This document shows, piece by piece, positions 42,113-50,266 of a DNA stretch of 64,000 nt (position 1 is the first letter of the stretch; each line of letters starts with the position of its first letter). Location of the stretch: the NCBI RefSeq assembly GCF_010122465.1, contig NZ_WLZY01000002.1:571076-635075 (forward strand). The letters run 5' to 3'. The notes below the pieces were generated by a model, which had not been told where the DNA came from, ran no database searches, and saw only the letters and a program-made list of their open reading frames with translations. The stretch is from Phytoactinopolyspora mesophila. GTDB lineage: Bacteria; Actinomycetota; Actinomycetes; Jiangellales; Jiangellaceae. Both the position numbers and the translations under genes were made by a program.

Positions 42113-43768
42113 CTATCGGGCAAATGTGAGGCTTCCGAGGCCCAGCTGATCGTACGTGCTGGCATGGCCGCCGGCGCCGCTCTCGGGGCGGAGACGGGCG
42201 ACCATTTCGGCGACATTCGGCGTGGAGAGCCCGCGGCGGCCCGCATAGTGGCCCAGGATCATCTCCCAGACCGGACGCAACTGGCCACGCTGGTTGGTGG
42301 AGATGACGGTCTGCTGTTGCGGGTCGCAGTTGTGTCCGTTCTCCCAGCGGTAGGTCTCGTATGGAACGCTGTGGCCGTTGTTGTACCGGGCGACGTACTC
42401 CGCACCGGCCAGGAATCGGTTGCCGTCCCAGCCGTACATGTCGTCTCCCTGGTTCCAGGCCATCTCGCAGAGCGCGGCCATCAACCCCACGCCCATGATG
42501 GTGTGTGCCTGGTCGCGTCCGGACTCCTGCCACTGTCCCAGCGACGACGAGTGCAGGTGCCACACCGCGCGGCCGATCGAGCCGTTGCCCGCACCGTGGC
42601 GGAAATACTCCAGGCCCTGCTCGTAGATCGGCCAGTCGTCGCAGAGCGCGCCGATCGCGACCATTGTCGCCATATTGCCGAGCTCCCAGTTCGCCCAGTA
42701 GTGGGTGACGCAGGTGTCGCTGTGGTTGAGCATGAACCAGTTGCTACGCGGGTAGAACTTGTCGAGCATCATGGCCTGGAACCCGGCCAGGTCGAACCCG
42801 GGATAGCCGCGCATCATCTCCGCGGCGTTGGCGAACTGGTAGCCGTTGATTCCCGCCAGCAAGGCCACGTGCTGGTCGCCGCCAAGGTTCTCCAGCGTGC
42901 TCGACCACGCGTTCATGATCTCGACGGATTTGTCGGCGTACCGGTCGTCACCACTGATCTTCCAGCGCAGCGCGGTCTGGTACGCCGCATGCACGTCCCG
43001 CGCCAGCAGCATGAAATTCTCGTTGGTGCCGGCTCCCCGGCGCACTTCCGGCTGCGGCCGCGGCGACCAGCTCAACTGGGCTTCCGGGCTCGCGGTCAGC
43101 TTTTCCCAGCTGCCCAGCCACGGCTGCTCACCCGCCTGCACTTTGGCCACCATCCGGTCGAAGTCCGCCTGGGTGTGCAGCAGACCCGGATGCGTGAATG
43201 TGCGTGAGCCGCCTGCGATGGGGACGAACCGCCAGCGCTGCTGGGGCCCGCCGTGGTCGGTCCACTGCATCGTGCGCGCGCCGTCTGCGGTCGAACTGCC
43301 GTTGTCGAGCGCCTTGCCGCTGTACGCGCAGATCAGCTTCTGGTAGCCGCCGCCCACGTCGACGATCTGCCACCGCTGCTGCGACTCGCCGTTACCGCGC
43401 CACTGGATCACAGAGGCACCGTCTTCGTTCGAGCTGCCGTTGTCGAGTGCTCGCCACGTGCCGCTGTACAGGGCGATCAGCTGATATAGCCCGTCGCCTT
43501 CGTGCGACACCAGCCACCGCTGGGGCAGGCCACCCCAGTGGGCCCACTGGCCGACGTTTGTCGCGTCGGTCGTCGAACGCAGGTTGTCCAGCGCCTTGCC
43601 ACTGAACTCGTTGATCAGGCAGTACGTCCCGTCGGGTACTGCCGCCTGTGCCTGTTGGGCCGAGACGACACTTGCCGTTCCGACCAGTCCTAATCCGGCG
43701 ACCGCCTGGAGCAATGGCCGCCGCCCGATCGTCCTCTTCCGCCCTGCTTTGCCGTGCTGAGCCGTCAT
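42113..43768 (-). CDS. Secreted polysaccharide lyase-like protein: RICIN (CBM13) plus alginate-lyase-fold domain
   Basis: A 551-aa secreted protein. The N-terminus has a twin-arginine-like signal (GRRPLLQAVAGLGLVG), so it may leave through the Tat pathway. Residues about 45-180 form a ricin-type beta-trefoil with three repeats (ALDNLRSTTDATNVGQW, ALDNGSSNEDGASVIQW, ALDNGSSTADGARTMQW), a carbohydrate-binding module of CBM13 type. Residues about 190-550 are an alpha/alpha-toroid of the alginate lyase family (THPGLLHTQADFDRMVAKV, WFMLNHSDTCVTHYWANWELG, with Asn, His and Tyr as candidate catalytic residues). AAAGGAG lies before the ATG. It is on the same strand as the third LacI gene and probably cuts a uronic-acid-containing glycan. 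The substrate is unknown. Confidence 0.85.
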   Translation of the reverse strand: MTAQHGKAGRKRTIGRRPLLQAVAGLGLVGTASVVSAQQAQAAVPDGTYCLINEFSGKALDNLRSTTDATNVGQWAHWGGLPQRWLVSHEGDGLYQLIALYSGTWRALDNGSSNEDGASVIQWRGNGESQQRWQIVDVGGGYQKLICAYSGKALDNGSSTADGARTMQWTDHGGPQQRWRFVPIAGGSRTFTHPGLLHTQADFDRMVAKVQAGEQPWLGSWEKLTASPEAQLSWSPRPQPEVRRGAGTNENFMLLARDVHAAYQTALRWKISGDDRYADKSVEIMNAWSSTLENLGGDQHVALLAGINGYQFANAAEMMRGYPGFDLAGFQAMMLDKFYPRSNWFMLNHSDTCVTHYWANWELGNMATMVAIGALCDDWPIYEQGLEYFRHGAGNGSIGRAVWHLHSSSLGQWQESGRDQAHTIMGVGLMAALCEMAWNQGDDMYGWDGNRFLAGAEYVARYNNGHSVPYETYRWENGHNCDPQQQTVISTNQRGQLRPVWEMILGHYAGRRGLSTPNVAEMVARLRPESGAGGHASTYDQLGLGSLTFAR

Positions 43769-43803
43769 CGTCGAGGCTCCTTTCCTGATCGATGGTCAGC
43801 CAT

Positions 43804-44106
43804 CGACGAGGTCAGCGCAGCGGACTTCAGGCGCCGATGTCGCGGCGTGCGGCGGGTTCACGATCTGGCCGCGTTCGCGTCGATGAGCACGCCGTCGTTC
43901 TGAGCTCACTGGTGACCTGGCTGACGTGGCTGACGAACGCACGTGGTCGGGCCAGTCCTCCTCTTCGAGAATGAGATCGTTGATGGTCGTGCCGCTGGTC
44001 AGGCCGCTGTCGGCGCCCCCGGCGACCGCGATGGGCCCGGCGACCACGATCTCGACCAGTTGCCGGTCGCCGGTGTCGCCGGCGACATAGATCAGGCGGT
44101 GCCCGA
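43804..44106 (-). pseudogene. Decayed C-terminal fragment of a secreted protein
   Basis: The segment reads VGHRLIYVAGDTGDRQLVEIV, then TTINDLILEEEDWPDHV in one frame. After that, recognisable pieces (VSHVSQVTSEL, NDGVLIDANAA, ERGQIVN) scatter over other frames, so at least two indels have occurred. It starts directly after the stop of the LacI gene with no start codon of its own, so the N-terminal part has been lost. Similar tails occur at the C-terminus of secreted glycan-active proteins. It occupies the gap between the lyase and LacI genes. Confidence 0.5.
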
Positions 44107-44109
44107 CCT

Positions 44110-45192
44110 CTAGGTGCCGTCCGGGGTTCTGACCCGGCGGATGGTAGGTGGGGCTACGGAGTCGCGAACGACGATGTGGGTTCCGAGTACGACGTGCTGG
44201 TTGTGGGCGTATTCGTCGCGGTGGATGGCCAGGCGGACGGCCGTGCGGCCGAGCTCGTCGGTGGGGATGTGAACGGTGGTGAGCGCCGGGTAGAGATCGG
44301 AGGCGAAGGGTACGTCGTCGTAGCCCACCACAGAGATGTCCTCCGGGCAGCGCACATCGCTTTGCCGCAGGGCTTGCAGGACACCGGCGGCCACCATGTC
44401 GGTGGCAGCGAAGATGGCCGTCACGTCGGGCCGTTCGGCGAGCAGCCGCCGCGTGGCGGTGAGGCCGAACGAATGCAGAAACCGGCCCTCGATGATGAGC
44501 TCCGAGTCGACCTCGAGACCCATGTCGGTGTGGGCGCGGGTGAACCCATTGATCCGAGCGGTCGTGGTCGTCAGGCTCGTATGAGCACCGAGATATGCGA
44601 TCTTCCGATGACCCTGCGACAAGAGGTGGCTGGTCATCGAATATGCGCCACCCTCATTGTCGTATTCGACAACGGTGGCAGGCACGTCGTCGCCGAGCGA
44701 TGGACGGCCGCACAGGACAAGGCGCGAGCCGGCCTTGTCGAGGCTGTGCGCCAGGTGCACCATGCGATCGCGGTATTCATCGGTCTCGATACCGCCGCCG
44801 ACGAGTATGACGGCGTCAGCGGACTGTTCACGCATGAGATCGATCACGGCCAGCTCGCGCGCGGTGTCGTCATGGGTGGTGCAGACCAGGCACAGCCGCC
44901 CTTCCTCGGTTGCCTGCTTCTCCACGCCCTGCGCAACGTGAGCGAAGAACGGCCCGGTGACGTCGTTGACCACGAACGCGATCGTCTTGGACGTCGCTCC
45001 TTTGAGAGCGCGGGCCTGTGCGTTGGCGACATAGTCGAGCTCGCGCACGGCGCGCATCACTCGTGTGCGCGTCGACGCGGCCACAGGGTAGGTGCCTCCC
45101 AGGACACGTGAGACCGTGGCGGGGGAGACCCCCGCTCTGGCCGCCACATCCTTGACCGTGTAGCGCCGGTCACCATCGCTGCGCATCGTCAT
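44110..45192 (-). CDS. LacI-family transcriptional regulator (third of three)
   Basis: A 360-aa LacI-type repressor. YTVKDVAARAGVSPATVSRVL at residues 11-31 is the helix-turn-helix, and LDYVANAQARALKG is the hinge helix. The sensor domain follows (FVVNDVTGPFFAHVAQGVE, FAATDMVAAGVLQAL, VVGYDDVPFASDLYPALTTV). Its start overlaps the stop of the 2-hydroxyacid dehydrogenase gene by 4 bp (ATGA), so both are in one operon. Two related palindromes at 46219-46236 and 46415-46432 lie in the divergent promoter region and are its probable binding sites. It should control the dehydrogenase, the ABC importer and the lyases. Confidence 0.95.
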   Translation of the reverse strand: MTMRSDGDRRYTVKDVAARAGVSPATVSRVLGGTYPVAASTRTRVMRAVRELDYVANAQARALKGATSKTIAFVVNDVTGPFFAHVAQGVEKQATEEGRLCLVCTTHDDTARELAVIDLMREQSADAVILVGGGIETDEYRDRMVHLAHSLDKAGSRLVLCGRPSLGDDVPATVVEYDNEGGAYSMTSHLLSQGHRKIAYLGAHTSLTTTTARINGFTRAHTDMGLEVDSELIIEGRFLHSFGLTATRRLLAERPDVTAIFAATDMVAAGVLQALRQSDVRCPEDISVVGYDDVPFASDLYPALTTVHIPTDELGRTAVRLAIHRDEYAHNQHVVLGTHIVVRDSVAPPTIRRVRTPDGT

Positions 45193-46196
45193 GCCACCCT
45201 GTCGATATCCGCGGCCGTCACTTGGTGGGCCAGCCGGCGACCATTGACGAGTCGTTCCAGCTCATTCACCACGCTGCGGCCCAACCGTTTCACCTCATTG
45301 CCCTGAGAACCCGCGAGGTGCGGGGTGACGAATACGTTGGGCAGCTCGAAGAGCACGGACTCGGGCGGCAGCGGCTCAGGATCGGTGACGTCGAGCACAG
45401 CGGACAGGCGTCCCGATACCAGCTCGGCGGTCAAGGCCATGGTGTCGACCAGCCCGCCACGTGCCGTATTGACCAACGTCGCGCCGTCGCGCATCATCGC
45501 AAGCCGGTCGCGATCAATCATGTGGTAGGTCTCCGCCGTCTCGGGCGCATGCAAGCTGATCACATCGCAAGTTGACAGCATCTGCTCGAGGCTGGTCAAT
45601 CGGACGCCGAGTTCGGCGGCGTCAGCTGCCTCGACATAGGGGTCGGTCAGCGACACGTCGATGTCGAACGGACGCATCAAATCGATCAGGCGGCGGCCCA
45701 CTCGCGATGCGCCGACGACCCCGACGCGCACGCCGAAGTTGCCGATCCCAGAGATCGCCTGGTCGAGGACGAAGGTGCGGTCCCGCCGATATCGCTCGCG
45801 GTGGAGGAACGCGTGCTTGCCCGACATCAGCACGGTCGCGAGTGTGTACTCCGCGGTGGGAATCGCATTCGCCGCCGCCGCGGACGATACGACGATGGCC
45901 CGTTCCCAGCAGTGGGGTGTGACGTGTGCTTTGACCGACCCGGCGGCGTGCAGAATCGCGCGCAGCCGCGGAGCCTGGTCGAGCGTGTCGGCGTCGAGCG
46001 GCGGACAACCCCACCCCGTGATCAGGATTTCGGTCTCTGTGAGCAGTCGGAGCGCTCGATCCGTGGTGAAGTCGTCAACGGTCACCATCTGGTCGATGTC
46101 GCAGAGCTCGGCGAGACGTTCCATCAACGGAGGCGGGAAGAGGCGCGGGCGATGGATGGCGCGCATCGCGAACAGTCCCTTTGGGCGATGGCTCAC
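45189..46196 (-). CDS. D-isomer-specific 2-hydroxyacid dehydrogenase
   Basis: A 335-aa NAD-dependent dehydrogenase of the phosphoglycerate/formate dehydrogenase superfamily. The cofactor loop appears as RVGVVGASRVGRRLIDLM with an acidic residue after strand 2 (TDPYVE). NTARGGLVDTMAL and VTDPEPLPPESVLFELPNV are the catalytic-domain signatures with the conserved Arg and Glu, and TPHLAGSQG holds the catalytic His. It should interconvert a 2-keto acid and a 2-hydroxy acid, possibly on a sugar acid from the imported oligomer. This last point is an inference from context. A start at a later Met (residue 11) is possible. An operator lies 23-40 bases upstream. Confidence 0.88.
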   Translation of the reverse strand: MSHRPKGLFAMRAIHRPRLFPPPLMERLAELCDIDQMVTVDDFTTDRALRLLTETEILITGWGCPPLDADTLDQAPRLRAILHAAGSVKAHVTPHCWERAIVVSSAAAANAIPTAEYTLATVLMSGKHAFLHRERYRRDRTFVLDQAISGIGNFGVRVGVVGASRVGRRLIDLMRPFDIDVSLTDPYVEAADAAELGVRLTSLEQMLSTCDVISLHAPETAETYHMIDRDRLAMMRDGATLVNTARGGLVDTMALTAELVSGRLSAVLDVTDPEPLPPESVLFELPNVFVTPHLAGSQGNEVKRLGRSVVNELERLVNGRRLAHQVTAADIDRVA

Positions 46197-46218
46197 AAAC
46201 CTGCTCCTGTCGTCATCA

Positions 46219-46236
46219 GTAGCAAACGTTTTCTAC
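46219..46236. promoter_or_regulatory. LacI-type operator upstream of 2-hydroxyacid dehydrogenase
   Basis: GTAGCAAACGTTTTCTAC is an 18-bp palindrome with a single mismatched pair and the central ACGT of many LacI-type sites. It shares eleven consecutive bases (AACGTTTTCTA) with the site at 46415-46432. Confidence 0.75.
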
Positions 46237-46356
46237 GATAGTCACCGACGTCTGGAACGTCAATGATCCGACGCAGCGCTTGCCCGAATCAAAGGGAAAA
46301 CTCGTTGACCTGCGGATTCGATGCGACACGTCGGTGAGGCGAGGGGAAATGTGACG

Positions 46357-46368
46357 CGTTATATAACG
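46357..46368. promoter_or_regulatory. AT-rich palindrome in divergent promoter region
   Basis: CGTTATATAACG is a perfect 12-bp palindrome, followed by a second TAACGT at 46375-46380 that is spaced 11 bp from the first. This is the most AT-rich spot of the 46197-46595 gap and may include promoter elements or another regulator site. Confidence 0.4.
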
Positions 46369-46414
46369 TTTATGTAACGTGACCTTGTTCGGTTTGCAGC
46401 TCCACCCGTATGGT

Positions 46415-46432
46415 CGCGACAACGTTTTCTAT
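46415..46432. promoter_or_regulatory. LacI-type operator upstream of ABC importer operon
   Basis: CGCGACAACGTTTTCTAT contains the same AACGTTTTCTA as the site at 46219-46236 but is less symmetric. It lies about 165 bases upstream of the first permease gene, so the third LacI protein could control both divergent operons. Confidence 0.6.
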
Positions 46433-46595
46433 CGACGTGTCTAATGCCCAGAGTGCCTGGGTGCCCGACGGTCCGCGACGGCTTGTGACTCGCCGAGCAA
46501 CGGTGCCGCTGGGCAATACAGGTAGCTACGGCTGGAAGGACGAGTCATGTGCAGACGAGTCGACCGCGATGCTGCCCGGCAGGCACTGAGCCGCG

Positions 46596-47576
46596 ATGGC
46601 TGAGTCGATCCGGACGAGTGGTGACACCCGGCGATCCGGACGTCCGGGCCGCAGGAAGCGCTCCTCGCCTACGGAGCGTGTCTCCTGGTCGCTCGCCCTG
46701 CTGGCGATTCCTGGCGTGGTCTACTTCTTGGTCTTCGCGTACCTGCCGATGGTCGGGCTGATCGTCGCCTTCAAGGACTTCAACGTCTCCGACGGCATCT
46801 TCGGTAGCCCCTGGAATGGGCTGGACAACTTCGAGTACTTCGTCTCTACCGGCGCGGCGCCGCGCATCATCTTCAACACGGTGTTCCTGAACGCCCTGTT
46901 TCTCAGCGCGACGCTGGCATGGGGCCTGCTGCTGGCGATCATGCTGAATGAGATCCGGCTGCATCTGTACAAGCGGGTCACCCAGTCGGTGGTGTTCTTC
47001 CCGTACTTCGTCTCGCCGATCGTCATCAGCGTGATGCTGCAGGTCCTGCTGGCCGGCGTCGGCGGCGAAGGCGGCGCGGTCAACGACATGCTCGGCGTCT
47101 TCAATCTGCCCGATGTGACCTGGTACACCGAGCCCGGTCCCTGGCCATGGATCCTGACGATCGTCAAGGTCTGGCAGCTGGGGGGATACATGTCGGTCAT
47201 CTTCCTGGCCGCCATCACGGCCATCTCGCCGGACGTGTACGAGGCGGGTGTGATCGACGGAGCCAGCCGGGCGCGGATGGCCCTCTCGATCACCGTGCCC
47301 CTGCTACGGCCCACCGCGGCGATCCTCGTAGTGCTCGGGATCGGGCGGATCTTCTACGGGGACTTCGCGATGATCTACGCGATCATCGGGGACAACGGTG
47401 TGCTGTTCTCCACGACCGACGTGATCGACACGTATGTCTTTCGTGCGCTGCGCAGTCTCGGCAACTTCGGCACCACCGCGGCCGTCGGCTTGTTCCAAGC
47501 CGTCCTCGGTTTCATCTTCGTATCCGTCGCGGTCATCCTTCAGCGCCGTTACGCCCGAGAGAGCAGCCTCCTATGA
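46596..47576 (+). CDS. ABC transporter permease (LplB-type)
   Basis: A 326-aa inner-membrane permease with about six membrane helices of a carbohydrate CUT1-type importer. EAGVIDGASRARMALSITVPLLRP is the EAA loop that contacts the ATPase. SLALLAIPGVVYFLVFAYLPMVG and GLIVAFKDFN near the N-terminus are typical of LplB/YtcP-associated permeases, which often move oligosaccharides or uronides. The start is the ATG at 46596. Its stop overlaps the start of the second permease (ATGA). No ATPase gene is present in the locus, so a shared MsmK-like ATPase elsewhere must power it. Confidence 0.93.
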   Translation: MAESIRTSGDTRRSGRPGRRKRSSPTERVSWSLALLAIPGVVYFLVFAYLPMVGLIVAFKDFNVSDGIFGSPWNGLDNFEYFVSTGAAPRIIFNTVFLNALFLSATLAWGLLLAIMLNEIRLHLYKRVTQSVVFFPYFVSPIVISVMLQVLLAGVGGEGGAVNDMLGVFNLPDVTWYTEPGPWPWILTIVKVWQLGGYMSVIFLAAITAISPDVYEAGVIDGASRARMALSITVPLLRPTAAILVVLGIGRIFYGDFAMIYAIIGDNGVLFSTTDVIDTYVFRALRSLGNFGTTAAVGLFQAVLGFIFVSVAVILQRRYARESSLL

Positions 47577-48586
47577 GCGCCGCGACCAATCACCGAAGGG
47601 CCGGTGCCGGCAACGTGGAACAGGAGACCGGTATGGCATCCACTCGCGTGTCCGGGCACGAGTCGGCGCCCGCGACCGTCCCGAGCCGACTGCGGGCGCC
47701 CCGGCGCAGGCGCGGACCTCGAGGCGTGCGGGCCGCCGAACCGTTCACGGTGGTCAGTTACGTGGTGGTCACCCTGTTCGCGCTGTTCTGCCTGATCCCG
47801 CTGTGGATGATCGTGGCGGGCTCGTTCACCGACGAGACCGTTCTCTCCCTCAAGGGCTACAGCCTGTTTCCCGACCCGTTGTCGCTGGATGCGTACAAAC
47901 AGCTGTTTTCCGGCCAGGCGATCGGGAGGGCATACCAGGCGACGTTGTTCATCACCGTCGTCGGGACGGCGCTTTCGGTCTCCTGTACGGCGGGGCTCGC
48001 GTGGGTGATCGCCCGCCGGATGCGCATTGTCAGCCGGCCGCTGACGATCTTCGCGTACCTGCCCCTGCTGTTCAACGTGGGGCTGGTCCCGATGTATCTG
48101 CTGATCACCCAGGTGCTACAGCTACGCAACAGCTGGTTCGCGGTGATTCTGCCGCACATGCTGATGCCGTTCCTGGTGTTCATCACGGTGGCGTTCTTTC
48201 GCCAGATCCCCCAGGAGATCCTGGACTCCGCGCGCGTCGACGGCGCCAGCGAACTGCGGATCTTCTTCCGGATCGTGCTTCCGCTGTCCAAGGCGGTGAT
48301 AGCCGTGATCGCCCTGTTTTATGCCGTTTCGTACTGGAACGAGTGGTTCTGGGCGGTGCTGTTCCTCTCCGACCCCGACAAGTACCCACTGCAGCAATTG
48401 CTGCAGAACATGATCGCGAACGTCACGAACGCCACGATGTTGCCAGGCGGCAACACCCCGACGATCCCGGTCTATCAGCTACGGCTGGCATTGACCGTGG
48501 TCACCATCGGACCGGTCATCCTCGCCTACCCCTTCGCCCAGAGGTTCTTCGTGAAGGGCCTGACCCTTGGCGCCACCAAGGGCTGA
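47573..48586 (+). CDS. ABC transporter permease (LplC/YtcP-type)
   Basis: A 337-aa second permease of the importer, with six predicted membrane helices after a basic N-terminal stretch of about 55 residues. DSARVDGASELRIFFRIVLPLSKAV is its EAA loop. GSFTDETVLSLKGYSLFPDPLSL is typical of the YtcP group. It starts in a 4-bp ATGA overlap with the first permease gene and precedes the binding-protein gene by 53 bp, forming a clear operon. Confidence 0.93.
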   Translation: MSAATNHRRAGAGNVEQETGMASTRVSGHESAPATVPSRLRAPRRRRGPRGVRAAEPFTVVSYVVVTLFALFCLIPLWMIVAGSFTDETVLSLKGYSLFPDPLSLDAYKQLFSGQAIGRAYQATLFITVVGTALSVSCTAGLAWVIARRMRIVSRPLTIFAYLPLLFNVGLVPMYLLITQVLQLRNSWFAVILPHMLMPFLVFITVAFFRQIPQEILDSARVDGASELRIFFRIVLPLSKAVIAVIALFYAVSYWNEWFWAVLFLSDPDKYPLQQLLQNMIANVTNATMLPGGNTPTIPVYQLRLALTVVTIGPVILAYPFAQRFFVKGLTLGATKG

Positions 48587-48639
48587 ACGCCTTTCGCCAA
48601 CGCTGACCATCATCCGTATCGAGCTCGAAGGAGCCGCTC

Positions 48640-50205
48640 ATGTCTCGCCCCAATACACTCTCTCGTCGAGGTTTCCTGGGAATGTCAGGCAGCCTCGGTA
48701 TCGCCGCCGCGTTCGGGCTGTCGAGCTGCGGTAACAACTCCGGGTCCGGTTCCTCGGGCGGCGGAGGCGGCGGCACGGTGACGGCGATCCTGCCCAGCAC
48801 GACGCCCACCGGCTGGAACGCCGTCCTGGAACGGGTCAACGAGAAGCTGGAGGCCGACACCGGGCTGACGCTTCGGGCCGAGTTCATCAACTGGTCGAGC
48901 TACCAGGAACAGACGCTGCTGAAGTTCACCGCCGGAGAGAGCTTTGACAACGCCCTTCAGGCGCTGTGGCTCAACATGGCCCAGTTGCAGCAAGACGGCG
49001 CGCTCGCCGACCTCACCGATCAATTGGACAACTACGAGAACTTGAGCGCGACCCTTGATAGCCGGCTGATCGAATCCAACTCGTGGGACGGCCAGCTATG
49101 GGGCATCCCGCAGGCCAACAGCGCGGGCCGGTGCCAGCACTTCGCTGTGCGCCAGGACCTCGCCGACGAGCTGGGCTTCTCTGAGATCACCGACTACGAG
49201 ACCCTGGAGCGATTCTTCTACGCGGTCAAGGAGAAAGACGACGGCACCATCCCGTTCGGCGCCGGCTCCGGCAGCGGGTATCTCAACGTGATGCCTGTGC
49301 CCGCAGGGATGCTCAACGCCGCCTCCTGGGAGGACCCGCACACCATCGCCAGGGCGTTCACCGGCCGGGGGATGTACTTCGTCTTCGCCCGGGACGCTGC
49401 CGAGACCGGATCGAGCCGCCCCGTTCCGTTCTGGGAGGACGAGGGGGCACTCGATGCGCTGTACCGGATCCGCCAGTATTACGAGGACGGCCTCATCAAC
49501 AAGGACGCCATCAACTCCGACTCGGACACCATCAAGAGCCAGTGGACCGCCGGCAAGTACGCGGCGACCTGGGCGATGACCGATGGCCTGACGAGCAACG
49601 ACATGCCGGCCCTCACCAGGTCTGTACCAGGGGCGATGCTGGCCAACGTCATCCCGTACACGGGCGGGCTCGGAGCCTTGCCCAACCAGACCTTCCAAGC
49701 CGACAACCTCGTCGTCGTCAACGCCAACGGCGGCAACGTCGAGAACGCCCTGACCCTTCAGGACTGGGTCTCCATCCAAGAGAACCACGACCTCATCGAG
49801 TACGGCATCGAAGGAACCGACTGGCAACCGGTCGGCGAGGACAAGTTCGAGTCGCTCAGCGACTACGAGTTCCCGGGGTACGCCCTGTGCTGGCGGGCAA
49901 GCCTGCAGCGAAAGTCGTCGTACATGACCGAGTCGGAAGAACGAGTGTTCAGCTGGGCCCAGGACTTCGACAATTTCACCGTCGACCCGTTCGCCTCGTT
50001 CATCCCCCAGACCGAGCCCGTGGGCCGGGAGATCTCCGCGATGGAATCGGTGATCTCCGAGTTCGCCAACCCGCTGTACTACGGCGTCGTCGACGTTGAC
50101 GACCAACTCGACAAGCTCAAGAGGGCCGCCGAGAACGCCGGCCTCAACAAGCTCCAAGCCGAAATGGAGAAGCAGGCGGACGAGCACCTCTCCAAGAACG
50201 CCTAG
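48640..50205 (+). CDS. ABC transporter extracellular binding protein (Tat lipoprotein, LipO-like)
   Basis: A 521-aa extracellular solute-binding protein of the large LipO/LplA-like type. The N-terminus SRRGFLGMSGSLGIAAAFGLSSC is a twin-arginine signal ending in a lipobox Cys at about residue 31, so it is exported folded and anchored as a lipoprotein. A Gly/Ser linker follows. GGLGALPNQTFQADNLVVV and WLNMAQLQQDGALADLTD are typical binding-protein segments. GAAGGAG lies upstream of the ATG. It should deliver oligosaccharide ligands, produced by the neighbouring lyases, to the two permeases. Confidence 0.92.
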   Translation: MSRPNTLSRRGFLGMSGSLGIAAAFGLSSCGNNSGSGSSGGGGGGTVTAILPSTTPTGWNAVLERVNEKLEADTGLTLRAEFINWSSYQEQTLLKFTAGESFDNALQALWLNMAQLQQDGALADLTDQLDNYENLSATLDSRLIESNSWDGQLWGIPQANSAGRCQHFAVRQDLADELGFSEITDYETLERFFYAVKEKDDGTIPFGAGSGSGYLNVMPVPAGMLNAASWEDPHTIARAFTGRGMYFVFARDAAETGSSRPVPFWEDEGALDALYRIRQYYEDGLINKDAINSDSDTIKSQWTAGKYAATWAMTDGLTSNDMPALTRSVPGAMLANVIPYTGGLGALPNQTFQADNLVVVNANGGNVENALTLQDWVSIQENHDLIEYGIEGTDWQPVGEDKFESLSDYEFPGYALCWRASLQRKSSYMTESEERVFSWAQDFDNFTVDPFASFIPQTEPVGREISAMESVISEFANPLYYGVVDVDDQLDKLKRAAENAGLNKLQAEMEKQADEHLSKNA

Positions 50206-50266
50206 CCGCTCCGGTTCGGGCTTCTGCTGACCTCGCTACCGATTCGTGTTCCGAGCTGGAGGCATC

